Positions 31,688-48,290 are shown, counted from the stretch's first letter. The stretch is 64,000 bases of DNA from Syngnathus acus (GCF_901709675.1 NC_051096.1:5421001-5485000), one strand, 5' to 3'. Translations and numbers: made by a program. Notes: a model not told the origin generated them from the letters alone.

Positions 31688-34320
31688 TATGGAAACGTAG
31701 GCTGATGAGTATTAACAATGTTTGAGGTAACTTCTGACGCTACAATATGAGTGAGTACAACTCATGTTTCTATTTTGTTCAGCTCATAGCCAACTAATTA
31801 TTTTTTTTAAACATGTTCAAGCGCAATGTTTTGCTGTGTATATAGGGATGATTTTTTTTAAAGCGGTTTTGTTTTTGTATTTTACATGTAAATCAAATTA
31901 TATTTTAATAAATGTCTGCAATTATTGTCTCTTTTGGAGCATCACATTTACAATATTATGGAATCTTCTTGACGGCCGATTTTCTTCTCAGCCTTAATTG
32001 AAGTTTGCAAGGCTAATAATAGACAGACATTATAACAGGCCCCTTAAGTCTCTCCACCTCATTAGTTGCTATGCCGATTAAGAGAAAAGTGTCCTGGGGT
32101 TGCGTTGCCGTGCAGGAGGGCCACATTACATATCATTTAGAGCCGATGCTAAACAAAGTGCTTACTTTTAGACTTTTGCCATATTTATTCACCTTGAATG
32201 TTTTTCCAGTATATTGCAGATTTATTATTTAGCCTCTTTCATGGGGTCAAGAAAGCCAATTTAATTCATTTCATTATTTTCATGCCTTCCAATATGGATT
32301 TTCAACCCCCCCCCCCCCCTCCCTGTGGAGTGTGAGCATTGAGGTCAAAGGTCATAAAACTTGACCCAAAAAAAAAAAAAAACCTGAGCTCCCAACACAA
32401 GAGCCAGGAAGGTTACACATTTTGGCACGCATGGAGGTTCTGAGTTTCTAAATATCTAGAGGACACGGATCGGCTTCGACTCTGATTATGAGGATAAAAG
32501 AGGGCAGAGGGTGGAATAATTGGAGAGAAACAAAAGCCGTTGCACCCAAGGGTCTTTTTGCTGTGTGCCATGCAGCATCCAAAGATAAAAGTGTAATTAT
32601 AGTGCAAAACAAGCCATGCTGGATTTCACTTTAGCACGTCTAGGCTAATTTGGCTCATTTTGGAGCAGTCCTGGCTTGCTTTTCTTTTTTTACGCTGGCT
32701 TTGTGCATCTCTTCTGCACACTGGCAATCTGACAGCGTGGCCCATGGGTGCCGGCCGCCCTCGGCCGCTGTCACGGCCCGAGATCGCCGCTGGAGCAGAT
32801 GTGGAGGGAAGTGGGTCACGAAGCTTCGGGCTGTGGGAGTAGTCAGAAACAAGGTCTTTTTATGCACAAGGTAAGTCATGCTCTTTTTTTTTTTTATGTG
32901 TGACATTACGGTAACAGGCCTCAATTTTGCAATGTTTTCTAACTTCTTTTAAAAGAGTGAGATAAAGAGAGTGATGACTTTGCGTGTGACGAGGCCTCGG
33001 GCACGTGGCTTGCGTTTGATGTATTTTTTATGGGCTTAGGCTACTGGTGAACGATGGAAGGGGCGGGGAGGGTGCCTGGAGCTGGTGGATTTCAATGTGG
33101 ATGTTGTTGAAGGGGAAGCAAGAGGGGATGGAACTGTGTGTGTGTGTGTTCGAGCAAGTGGGGGATGAGTTTTTCCGCCGCCAGCGACGATGTGTCAGGG
33201 GGACGGCAACGGAGAGGAGAGACACTTGTTAAGTCTGTCTGATGTAGCCTCTCGATATCACACACTTACAATAATCCAGGGGAAAAAAATACTTGCTACT
33301 AACTATTGGGCCCGTAAGATTGTTAATTATAGTTGCATTATGGGTATTATGTAATTGCCAGTTTTTAAAAAAATATTTTTGAAGCTAAACACACTTTTGT
33401 ACTTTTTCAATCAGTTTTTCTCTTTTATCAATTTTTTTTAAAAACAACAGACTTGTTTAGTGCAGAGTGTGAGTACGTTTGAAGCCTCTGGTGATTTTCT
33501 TTTCTAATTTTAGCCTCAACTGTTTGCATAACTTTGAATCATCAGACCAAATGATGGCTTAACTCGAGGATCACTCTGTGCTTTTTTCGGGATGATTTTA
33601 TATTTCCTGGGGGCGTAAATGAACTTGAGCCAGCTCTTGATTGTATAACTTGTCATGTGGCTATTCTGAACAAGTGATACAGTGATGAAAATATTTTTTC
33701 TAGTTAGGGTTGAGGTCCACAGACCGACTCCATGAAGGTTCCTGTGTGTACTTTGAGGGGCTGCTCCTCATCCTTACTCCATGATCTCCATGATTTTGCA
33801 TGAAGCTCCAAGTCAAAGTCTGTTAATTCATTTTTTGTTTTTTTTATTTCACGCATAAAAACATTGTGCAACATTTTGTTGTGTTTTGTTTTTTTTAAAA
33901 AGAAGACCATCACTATTATAATTGCCTATAATAATATATAATAATATATATATATAATAATATAATATATAATAATATAATGCACCACAGCAAAACAATA
34001 CAGTACTCCCTCGTTTATCGCGGATAATTGGTTCCAAAAACCGCAAAGTATGGTCACCAACAAGAAGTACTGGGCAGGCTAACGAGTTAGCGGAAAGATG
34101 CTAATTCGCGATCGTGCTAACACGCGAAAAAGGACTTCTTAAAGGAATGTAAACGAACATTTGGAGCAATACTACATTGTCCTAAAGGTTAGACACATGT
34201 TTCCTCAATTTAGAAGTTTTATTTTGACTTTTAAATGTTTTTTTAATTTTGGAAAAAAAAATCCGCGATGTAGTGAAGCCGCGATAAACGAAACGCGAAG
34301 TAGCGAGGGATCACTGTATA
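31688..34320. other. clspn 3' UTR and intergenic DNA
   Basis: An AATAAA hexamer at 31907-31912 follows the clspn stop by 220 bp. Beyond it no coding exon is recognised. About 32030-32160 looks like conserved non-coding DNA. Also present are poly-C and poly-A runs near 32306 and 32370, an ATAAT-type microsatellite near 33928-33980, and a transposon at 34001-34316. Confidence 0.55.
33999..34318 (+). mobile_element. Tigger/pogo-like MITE
   Basis: A 316-bp element (34001-34316) is bounded by terminal inverted repeats. The left end reads CAGTACTCCCTCGTTTATCG; the right end, on the minus strand, reads CAGTGATCCCTCGCTACTTC. TA dinucleotides flank it on both sides. The end sequence CAGT-N-TCCCTCG followed by GATAATTGGTTCC is typical of Tigger-type (Tc1/mariner superfamily) elements. 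No transposase is encoded. It ends close upstream of the GC-rich stretch that likely holds the first exon of the C1orf216 homologue. Confidence 0.7.
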
Positions 34321-34379
34321 TATAAAAAAAAGTGCTTTGTCACTTTCCTCTTATTCTTTCGTTTCCTGTCCACCCAGCC

Positions 34380-34568
34380 CAGACGTCCGCGTCTTTATTT
34401 TTTTCATACGAGTCAGGGGATGGCAAGAGGAAGAAGAGGGAAGGGAAGGGAGGGGGTGATGAGGGAAGAGGAGGATCAACAACACCGCGTCGGAGGCGGG
34501 GGAAAACGTTGGGAAAGGCGCAACGTCGGTCCAGCCCTTCTCCATCGAGCAGCTAACCCGCACATAAG
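34380..34568 (+). other. probable 5' UTR exon of the C1orf216 homologue
   Basis: A GC-rich stretch ends in a good donor (CATAAG|GTAAGAA). The next acceptor in the right place is TCCTTACAG at 35249, directly before the C1orf216-like coding exon. The 5' limit is not visible. Confidence 0.4.
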
Positions 34569-35271
34569 GTAAGAAATCAACCACAAGCGCATGCAAATGA
34601 GGCTGAAATGTCAGTCAAGTGACTTAAGCGAGCAACAAATAGGAAGAGGAAAGGGAGGCTGCTGTGTTGATTTTTTTTTTTTATCAAGGAAGGGAAAGAG
34701 AGGAGAGAGCACTGAGATGGGGTGAGTGTTACATAACGCGCTAGAGAAAGACGCATTTCGCTTATTTCGCCATATTTTTATTTTATTTTTATTCCTCGTT
34801 GGTGATTTTTTTGATAATCCGATATGAAGCCCATTAGTCGTCGTTTTTCTGCTTTCTATAACCATCTAGCCAAATCCATGGAACCTTTAAAGAACCGAGA
34901 CGTCCATCCTGCATCGACTCTATTTGGGTATTTTTCTTATTATTTTGATATTTGTTTTCTGGGCCGCGCGTATGATGAGCTGTCCTTCAGCACCGCGCAT
35001 GCACGCGGAGGGAGGGGGGGAGTGGGCTTCATGGTGGGGGGGGATTGACAGCAGCCTCAAGTCAGGATTAGAGAAATTTCCATTCCGGGGTGACACGTAT
35101 ATGTGTGATGTTAATAGAATTGGAGAGCAGCATCGTCGCCTGTAGTTATTATAAACATTGGAAGTATTTTGGGGTGACCTGCAAAAGGGTGATTTAGAGG
35201 TGAGACGGCACATTTCATTTTTTTTATTTTTTATTCTGTCTCCTTACAGTGAGAATCAATCCAGACCAGAA

Positions 35272-36288
35272 ATGCTTCATCAATATCAACCACAGGCCTG
35301 TAAAGGTCAAAACTCCAATAATCCTCGCTCCTCGTCATCGTTGTCGAGCAAGAAGTTTGATCAAGATGGCAACTATAATTTTGTGACAAGCAATGGAAGA
35401 GGAAGAGGAGATGAAAACCAAAACCCTCCGCGCCCGAGTAAACTGGGTCCTCTGAGTCCCGATTTAAGAAGTTCATCCTCCCACAGCAGCTCCGGGCTCT
35501 TGTCACCTCGCTCCCGCATGCCAAGCTGGAGCACGCTGGAGCCGCTTCCCGAAATCGAATATGGTGATGACAGCCATGGCCGAGTGCCTCCTGATGGAGC
35601 TGAGGAAAGGAGGATGGTGGAAGAGGAGGGACAGGTGATGGCCAAGCATAGGGAGAAGATGGAGCTCCAGAGAAGAAAAAGTAGCAACCGAGGCAGGGAT
35701 GATATGGAGGAGTTGATGAAGCTTGAAAATGACGACGAGTGGGGGGACAGCGGTTCCGAGTCGGACTCTGGTGGGAGCATGTCGTCCGTTCGATTAGAGA
35801 AAGGAAGCAACTGGTTAGCTTCAGGAGGTTTGGAGCGTATGTCGTTCGGGGAACAAAAACCGACCCAGCACGATTTTGAGCCCACCAGAAGCAACTGTAG
35901 AGAATCATCAGGAAAACGGAGAAGCTTAAACCGCAGCTCCATGTCGGGCAGTCACCTCGGAAACCTCCTGGAGGAAGGAGCGGAGGAGAAGCACGACCAG
36001 TCGTCGGATTCTGACGGCGAGCTTCCTGAAATGATGGACGCCGTGTGGACGCTGCGGGACCGCGAGAGGTTCAAGGCCCAGGAGATGGAGAAGCACCAGG
36101 TGCAGCTGACCATGTATCGGCGTCTGGCTCTCATCCGCTGGCTTCGCACTCTGCAAGGCCGCATTGAGGAGCAGCAGAACCGCCTGCAGTCCAGCTTTGA
36201 CATCATCCTGACGCACAGGAAAGAACTGCTCCGTATGGGTGCCGCTGTGGTCAACGCCGCGCCGCCTGCAGCCGTGGGACAGTCATAG
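35272..36288 (+). CDS. C1orf216: C1orf216 homologue (UPF0500 family)
   Basis: Single coding exon of 338 residues. The open frame extends upstream to 35158, but a clean acceptor (TCCTTACAG|TGAG) lies at 35249, so the first Met inside the exon (MLHQYQPQ) is taken as the start. The N-terminal two thirds are Ser-, Arg- and Glu-rich and probably disordered. The C-terminal quarter, from about MMDAVWTLRDRERFKAQEME to the RKELLRMG helix, is well ordered, with predicted amphipathic helices, and carries the family similarity as I recall it. The human protein is shorter (about 229 residues). Molecular function is not established. Position between clspn and psmb2 matches the human order, which is the strongest support. 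Polyadenylation hexamers occur at 36296-36301 and again near 36424. Confidence 0.7.
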   Translation: MLHQYQPQACKGQNSNNPRSSSSLSSKKFDQDGNYNFVTSNGRGRGDENQNPPRPSKLGPLSPDLRSSSSHSSSGLLSPRSRMPSWSTLEPLPEIEYGDDSHGRVPPDGAEERRMVEEEGQVMAKHREKMELQRRKSSNRGRDDMEELMKLENDDEWGDSGSESDSGGSMSSVRLEKGSNWLASGGLERMSFGEQKPTQHDFEPTRSNCRESSGKRRSLNRSSMSGSHLGNLLEEGAEEKHDQSSDSDGELPEMMDAVWTLRDRERFKAQEMEKHQVQLTMYRRLALIRWLRTLQGRIEEQQNRLQSSFDIILTHRKELLRMGAAVVNAAPPAAVGQS

Positions 36289-37014
36289 GAGCACGAATAA
36301 AAAACAATATATTTATTTCTGAGCTAAAAAAAAATCCAAGAAAATTATTAGCAAGCAACAACTGGATTAGGAAAGCAGTTTTGTTAGCAATTATCACTTG
36401 GACTAAAGGGGAAATTCCTCGATAAAAATAAAAGTATCATTAATTAGCACAAATATGTATTTCCTTCTACTTGCACTTTGAAAATGATAGTTGACCTTGT
36501 TTTTTTTACCTAGAGATTAAGACAATCTAGAGTTGATCCGTTTTGTGTTTTTTATCTACCGAAGCAAAGTCGTAAAAAACATTCAATGTCTTTATGTTGT
36601 AAGTCAATGTGATTGTCCAAAAAAATAAGAATAACTTGATTGTGTGTAATTATCGTAAAAATGTCATTAAATACAATATCAAAATAGCTTAAGTGTTTTT
36701 AAATTCTTGGGACGTATCGCAAATTAAATATTTTGTTTGTCATTATATTTCCATTGAATGTCCGCTCTGAAGCAGAGTAAATTTAGCACACAGCGTTCAT
36801 TTTCTTCCTAATCGGCGTGTTTATCGATGTTCTGCTGCGCACACTGTAATCCACCCTTGGGGCTAAATGTCCTTTTAGCCAACAATTGCCTCTTTGTCTG
36901 TTGAATAAAAGTCGTTTTGTATGGGCCCATCACACGGGCTCGGCCAACGTGTGTTCTGCAGAAAGTGTGATTGCCGTGTGAGGCTGTTGCCCTCCGGCAC
37001 TGAGATCATCCCAC

Positions 37015-37026
37015 CTCTGTGTGTGT

Positions 37027-37092
<66 letters not shown>
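37015..37092. repeat. (TG)n microsatellite
   Basis: About 75 bp of nearly perfect TG dinucleotide, with one C interruption near the start. It produces spurious Thr-His and Val-Cys open frames on both strands. Confidence 0.97.
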
Positions 37093-37093
<1 letters not shown>

Positions 37094-37905
37094 CAAAGCG
37101 ATACCAGCATCTTTGCCACCCTTTAATTGTGTGCAAGTTTGAGGAGGCCCTCACCCATGCAAAACACCCTTAGGGGGGATCATGTCAGTCTGTAACCCCG
37201 CCCCCTTCAAAGAAGCCACGCCCCCCGGTAAACAGACGTCAGGTACCAGGAAAAAGGCCAAAGCCTCAGGGCAAGCTAAAAGAAAATCCCTTCTTCTCTT
37301 ATCGCGTCTTTGTGGTGCAATGATTGCAGTGAGTAGAACGAATTTCCATATTGATCCGCCGTTTTTTTTTGCTTGTTGCAAGACATGAAAAGCGAGAGGG
37401 ATAACATGTTTACAGCAGTTGCAATGGTTTGTCTGCAATCTGCATGAAAGTAGCTCAAAAAGGGGACAAACGTTGCTTTTGATGGGGTTTTATAAAACAC
37501 TAAATGCAATTTCAAGGTGGGCTAACTGATTACAAGAAACTAATGTCTGTGTTTTATAAATCATTTTGTAGACTAAATAAGAAATCTTTGTTGTTTTTGT
37601 TGTTGTCATAAATAGATTGTGTGTAAAAAAAAAACATGTTTTAATACATGGACTGTTGTTCCTAAGAAGTGGACGTTTGTAGATAAACGTAAATAAATAA
37701 AAAGGGTGCAAAGGTAGAATTAGATTTGATTTAGCCTCGCATTTTAAAAAAAAATTATTATCACATTTTAAAATTGCAATTTCTAATATACTCCATCGTA
37801 ATGTTGATTTGAACTCGATCAATTGTTTAATCTTAGTTTTAAATAAATGTTTATATGACATGAATGGTAGTTCTTATGTTTCATCTATTTGAATTATAAT
37901 CACAA

Positions 37906-37920
37906 CCACAAGGGGGCGAC
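37906..37920. promoter_or_regulatory. CTCF-like motif between C1orf216 and cdca5
   Basis: CCACAAGGGGGCGAC matches the CTCF core closely on the plus strand. It lies in the gene-free gap that separates the clspn/C1orf216 block from cdca5/psmb2. Confidence 0.45.
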
Positions 37921-40900
37921 TCTAGATCATAAACCTAATGGGATGAGCCTATCCACTGCTGTTAACGAGGCAACCTGAAATATTGTCCCCCTCTATCGAA
38001 ATGGTCATAAAACATGGCGGGTATTGTATTTTAAAATTTAGAGAGTCTTTTTGACAAAGAACGAACGCAAAAAAAAGTATAATTACGTGCGAATATTTTT
38101 TTAATATATTTTTTGACTTCAAATATAAAAACTATCATGTCTCATGGTGTGAGTTTGCTAAATATCTACACTTTTCTTATCATACATTTCTGTTTGCGGG
38201 TTCAAATCATGTCTTTGTGTGCCCTTTTTTTTTTTTTTCCCCAACCATGTTGGGCAACTCTTGGCTCATCTCATTGCAAGTGAAGTTTGGCACTTCAATA
38301 TGGCTTAATCCCAAGACCATGAACATTTCTTCTTCATGCCATCTTATTTTTATATAACCATACAGATAGAGAACCTGCATCCCCCCAAAAAAGTGTTTTC
38401 AACTGGATCGGCCTTCCTTCTTTTTGGACAATATTCATCATATTACACTCCTGCTGTGGCCAAGTTGGTGTGTGTGGGTCTTTTTGAACATAGACATGCA
38501 TATAGAAGCTATCATAGTCTCCCTCGCCCCTTCTTTCCTCTGCCTGATGTAGTGTGACAGTGTGTTAGCCCGCAGCACTCTGCTGGCTTGGAAACAATCA
38601 GCTTTGACAGAAAGGGGGTGGAGGAGGTGGTGTTGCGTTGGGGTGGGGGAGCTCAGGGGGGAGCAAGGAGGGGGTGAGGAAGGGTGAGTGAGGGTGCAGG
38701 GAACTTGCGGCCGGAGGCCTGGGTATGATGAACTGGATGAAAAGAGTTGTCGATTGAGGCAAAAGCTGGATGCGGGGAAGGATGGATGGACAAAGTGTGC
38801 ATGACAGAAATGAGGATTGCAATACTTTGCTGCACAGTTGGGTAGCAGTAAGAAAATATTTGAAAGTAGCTCCTGCGCTGACGACTCGGGGAAAACATCA
38901 CAATGAGTTCATTTTGTGGAGCAAACTTACATAAGTGAGCCAACCTTTGTCACCTTGTTGTCACTTAACCACTTGACTCTCTCCATTAATTTACTCAGTG
39001 GAGCGATTTATAAAAGCCCCTTCTCAAAAGTGCCCCCACTTGTCACTCACCGGCTCAGCTGCCTCGCCTGCTTTAACCAGCTAATAAATATGAAAACAGC
39101 AGGTTAAAGTTTTATCTCTGAAAGGATTAGCGTCTTCTATGGAGTCCTGTGAAAAATCCCCCAAACCTCATAATGCTCAATGTTGTGCTATAAAACCGTG
39201 TTGGACAAAAGAAGCTTTTTCACGCATAAGGGGTTTTCTCAAAAGCACATTGAGTGGAGCCGGGCCCCGGACCCGCCCATAGATTATGTGGCTGTCAAAT
39301 GAAAGCACGGCTGGGAGCGGCAGGTGCGTGTGCCAAGCACGAGGAGGGAGGCGGGGGGGGTCACGGGGGTCTGGTGACCACGCAGGGTGGAGGTACGGAA
39401 AATGCTACGCAGCTGCCGGCGGGAATGTTTGCACATTGTCACTTTCATTTGCTCTTTTGCTTTTCAACATAGACCCCCACGGCTGAGTCGGGGGTCCCCT
39501 CAATGCTACAAAGATGCGGTAAACGGTGACACTCGGTCCACAAAGACCACATGGGAAGCAGGTCGTGCCCACCTCAGTGCCGTGAAATGATATCGATGGA
39601 GAGTTTTACAAAACTCTTTGGGCTTGTCATGCTTTTCTTCCCCGCGGGCTTTTTTTTACGCAACTGAGTGGATTTTTTTGGAAGCTACGTCAACATATGG
39701 CAGACGAAGCTGTTTAATAATGCGGCCTCATGAATTTAGCGGCGTATAAGTTTGCCAAAAATCAATCAAATAACACACACGATGCAAATGGAGCTCCACG
39801 CTAAATAATCTCATGTCATGTGGCTTTTCACGGAGTCTTATCTTTTCTTCTCATGCATTCACAATAAGGTCAGCGCATTGTTATCGGTATTAGAAGACCA
39901 CGCTGACCCGGGCTGCATCTTCGCGCCCAAAATTGGTTGTTTGCATCACACCTTGGCGTCTAATCTCAGTCGTCCCATTCCAAACTGTAGCCTAAGGCTA
40001 TGTGTGGGTCCTCGCTTAATCCCCCCCCCCCCTTAGGAAAGTCTCCATTGGGATTTGGCAAAACTGTTACATGTCAGAAGCGCACAAGGCCGCTTTTTCA
40101 CACCATCGTCTAGCAAAAAAGGGATTAATGGCTCGGCTATTATGCGCGATGAAAATGAATAACAAACAGCCGTCTGTTTATGCTATCCTTTTTTTATCGC
40201 ATCGTCTGAATAAGTCTGGTTTGAAATCAGCGTGTTAAATTTGCGTACCATATTTGATGTTACACTTTGTTTTGACTTTGATGACCCCTGACTTGGATAA
40301 AGTCGCAATCAACACAAAGAAAATCTTCCACCTCGGCATCATTTCTCCTCATTGCACTATTTTTCCCCCCCTTCATTCCCGCAACTGCCAACACGGCTCG
40401 CACGGAACATCCGCAAATGAAATATGAAACAGTGTGTGTGATAAACTGGTAGATAATCATCTTTTCATTAAAACTTTCATCCCGAGTGACTTAAATATTC
40501 AAGGGGCCAATTACGACGCTTTGTATCTCTTTCCCTCACACTCCGGCTTTCCTTAACAAGAGCAGTCAGAAGGCTGCGTGGCTTGAGGGGTTGAGTGAGA
40601 GCATCATTATGGAGTGGTCCAGTGGAGGGGGGGGGGGGACTTGCCGTCCCTCATTGGGGGAGACGGGGAGCAGCAGGCCAAATACAGGGAGAAGGACAAA
40701 AAAAAAACAGAAGGTAACAAAACTTGGGATGCTGGGAAAAGACAACAGACGAGATGAATATAGATTTTCCATGCAGATAGTGCAAATTATGAATGCCGCA
40801 AACATGGTGCACGCTTCTCGTGTATTAGCAGTCGGAGCACTGAAGCCCACGGGCGATTCCTGTGTGAGCTTGCGATAAAGGGGGGAAAAGAGAGAGGAAG

Positions 40901-41079
40901 TACAATGGGGGAGGCGGGAGGGGAAGTTAGTTGGTTGTATGGGAGGGGGGAGAGTGCTTCCTCTGTGCTTTAAAAAGCCTCTGGATCGTGTCCCCCGTTG
41001 GTCCATCTTTACACACACACATAGAATCCCTCACCCAATTGCCCCCCCCCCCACCCTTCCCCCTTAAAAAGAGTGTCTT

Positions 41080-41300
41080 GGCAGGGTAATTAAGAATGGC
41101 CTCTAAACACAGGCGTAAGGCAGCCACGCTCCAGATGAAAGTAAATGATTAAAATAATTACAGACTGCGAGATGACGAGCCGGAGTGTGGGGTGGCCGCC
41201 GGACATTTGTCAGTAATTAGATAATTAATCTGAATGCAAATGATGAGCCCTAACGAAGCAGTCAAGCTGAACCGGAGACAACTGCCGTGAGTGAAATGGA
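41080..41300. promoter_or_regulatory. candidate conserved enhancer
   Basis: Non-repetitive block with several TAATTA/TTAATTA homeodomain cores (around 41084, 41214 and 41222) and a perfect octamer ATGCAAAT at 41234-41241, a POU-factor site. Composition differs clearly from the homopolymer-rich flanks. Conservation with other fish was not tested. Confidence 0.35.
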
Positions 41301-42133
41301 AAGGGAGGGGGGGGGAAGGAAAAACACATCTATATTGAGAGTGTAAAATATCCACCCTGCTTAAAAAATCAGACACTCCCAAGAAAAAGGCAACATTTGG
41401 GTGCTGGTAGTTGACAGCTCCCGTCTTACTCTGTTTTTCGCTTGCAGTGATGGTGACAAACATGTTAAAAATATATACCAAAAAAAAAAAAGGCCTCGTA
41501 TGCTACACGCAGTTGAAATGTCAAACGAAGGATACCACCCGAGGATGCAAACAGAGCGCTTCCGTATATGAATGAGTAAATTGTGGATTTACTCCCTGTC
41601 TACAAACACTCATTATTTCTCAACAACATAGCCACAAACTATTTTTTATGGAGAAGTGCAAAGGGCTCTTGGATGAAAATTACCATTCTGCTGCCAATCC
41701 CTAATAATGTTGACTGAAAAAAAACATCTTGCTCATAGCACACCTCCAGACAGCAGCTTGGATAAAAAGACATATGTGACAGTGAAGCACTCGCCCCCCC
41801 TGTTAGAACAAATTAAAGCACACATCCATTTAGCTTGTTAAAAACCCCGAGAGCCAATGTTTTACCTGCCCACTGGTTGTTCAATGGAGACTGATGGCTC
41901 ACTCATTCAGCCTGACATAATCACTGGAGACCAATGCTGCATGAAGGAATGCGGTGCATTTGTCTAACAAGTCTCGGCTGTACGCATTGCGCAACAGCGT
42001 GATTGGGATTTGTCCACAAGGAAATTCGACTGTCGTATTAAAAGTCCATTGCACCACATGCGTGCATTTTGTAAAATATTCTACTTGATATATAAATAAA
42101 TGTCACAAGCGCAAATGACATAAAAATGTAATA

Positions 42134-42139
42134 TTTATT
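42134..42139 (-). terminator. polyadenylation hexamer for cdca5
   Basis: AATAAA on the minus strand lies about 285 bp beyond the cdca5 stop codon, consistent with a transcribed gene with its own 3' UTR. Confidence 0.45.
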
Positions 42140-42423
42140 TAAGAACAGAAGCAGAAAAACAAGAAATTTCTTTAATGGTTAACTACCATAACAATCAGCA
42201 GGTGCTTATGAAAGTCCAAGTTTCTGCAGAATTGGACTTATTTAGAATTGGACGTTATTTAGAGAGGAAAAACAAAATACTATTAAACATTTACACACTT
42301 ATGGCAGAATTTCCATGAAGGAGATGCTAGAACATGTGAAAATAGGCAATATTATAACTGATTAACGCAGAACTGTCCTCTTAAATGTGACATTTAACCA
42401 GTATGTCAGTGTCCACGTTGATT

Positions 42424-43191
42424 TTACTCCACAACCAACTCAAATTGTTCAGCCTCCTGGAACTCAGCGTTCATCTTGGCCGAAAGGGCGTCCAACTCCG
42501 TGACGTCGATCTGCCGGACCTTCCTGCGGTTCCTCTTCTTCTTTACCAACGCCACCCCGGGGATGTCGATGTCCGGACCACAGTCCTCACCGTCCAGAAT
42601 GAAAGAACTTGGGGCAGAGGTGATGCTTGAAAACTCCAGAGCCGAATTAGCTCGACTCACGCTTCGTCCCACCTCGGGGGTCTGCAGCATCTCGAAGCCG
42701 AAAAGATGCTCTCGTGCTTCGGGGTTGTTGAAGGATTTGTCGCTGATTCTGGTGTAGGAGCGACGCACTTTCTGTGACCACATCGCATCGCGTGGTTCCT
42801 CCTCGAGCTGTTGCGGAGGATGCTGGACCGGCGTGGATGGTGCAAGGGTCGCAGAAGGCACGGTGGCCTTCTTTGCACTGGAGAGCCGCCCGCTCTTCCG
42901 AACGGAACCAGGAGTGGAGATCTTTTGCCTCTTCTGCTGTTTTCCTTCTGATCGCCTCGGTGTGTTTTCTTTGTCGTGCGCGGATGCAGCAATTGCTTTC
43001 TTTGGCACTATTTTCCTCACGGTAATAAACCGCTTGACGGGAACATTACTGTCACGCGCCATGTTTTCTTCCGTATTTACCAAGGGAGATGTCAGCCGCG
43101 GGGATCGTCTCCGCTGCGTCGAGTCGTTTAGTTTATTCGAATCCATCGTTTTTTGACTCGGAGGTGTTCGCCCCTTCATTCGATCTCCCAT
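42424..43191 (-). CDS. cdca5: sororin, cohesin protector, single exon
   Basis: Sororin binds PDS5/WAPL on cohesin after replication and prevents WAPL-driven release until mitosis. The whole 255-residue protein lies in one uninterrupted exon. Landmarks: an RRSPRL basic start region; a KEN box at 74-76 (DKENTPRR) for APC/C-Cdh1 destruction; KVRRSY at 141-146; the FGF motif at 164-166 (LFGFE), used to compete for PDS5; and the conserved C-terminal sororin helix MNAEFQEAEQFELVVE. Many Ser/Thr-Pro sites (TPP, SPR, TSP, NTP, STP, QTP) fit CDK1 regulation. All landmarks are intact and no frameshift is seen, so this is not a decayed pseudogene. Human CDCA5 is split into several exons and sits on 11q13, so an intronless copy here suggests retroposition. 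The first Met of the frame is used; Met5 or Met16 are alternatives. Confidence 0.9.
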   Translation of the reverse strand: MGDRMKGRTPPSQKTMDSNKLNDSTQRRRSPRLTSPLVNTEENMARDSNVPVKRFITVRKIVPKKAIAASAHDKENTPRRSEGKQQKRQKISTPGSVRKSGRLSSAKKATVPSATLAPSTPVQHPPQQLEEEPRDAMWSQKVRRSYTRISDKSFNNPEAREHLFGFEMLQTPEVGRSVSRANSALEFSSITSAPSSFILDGEDCGPDIDIPGVALVKKKRNRRKVRQIDVTELDALSAKMNAEFQEAEQFELVVE

Positions 43192-43428
43192 CGGGTTTTA
43201 AATAACGAATACAGCACTTTTTTTTTGACGAGTGTACAGCGACAAATGCACAAAGTCCGCTCAAAATGCCCGCCCGAGTCGCGTGTTTTTGACGTCATTC
43301 CGGTTTCCGGTGACGTATAACCCCTGCGACGACTACTCGTAACTTTTGCTGAATAATCTGAGCAAGCGAAGCTAGAGCGCGTCTTTTATATACATTAATA
43401 TCTATTACGTTACCCCCCGTAATACAAA
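43192..43428. promoter_or_regulatory. compact divergent promoter cdca5/psmb2
   Basis: Only 237 bp separate the two start codons. The interval is CpG-rich and contains a perfect CRE palindrome TGACGTCA at 43290-43297, a second TGACGT at 43311-43316, and CCGG-containing ETS-like cores between them. Both genes must start inside this interval, so they almost certainly share regulatory elements. Confidence 0.7.

Positions 43429-48290
<4,862 letters not shown>

Larger units (their letters stand above)
36289..42120. other. intergenic desert with regulatory-looking blocks
   Basis: No coding exon is recognised over nearly 6 kb. A (TG)n microsatellite lies at about 37015-37092 and a CTCF-like motif at 37906-37920. 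Blocks around 39660-39830, 40060-40260 and 41080-41300 are non-repetitive and rich in homeodomain-type TAATTA and octamer motifs, and look like enhancers. The open frames in this stretch contain repeats or low-complexity DNA and resemble no protein I know. Confidence 0.5.

Noticed and set aside
36875-37154. Thr-His and Val-Cys repeat proteins on both strands
   Set aside because: They are translations of the (TG)n microsatellite.
42424-43191. Interpretation of cdca5 as a dead processed pseudogene
   Set aside because: All functional motifs are intact, there is no frameshift or stop, and a polyadenylation signal and compact promoter are present.
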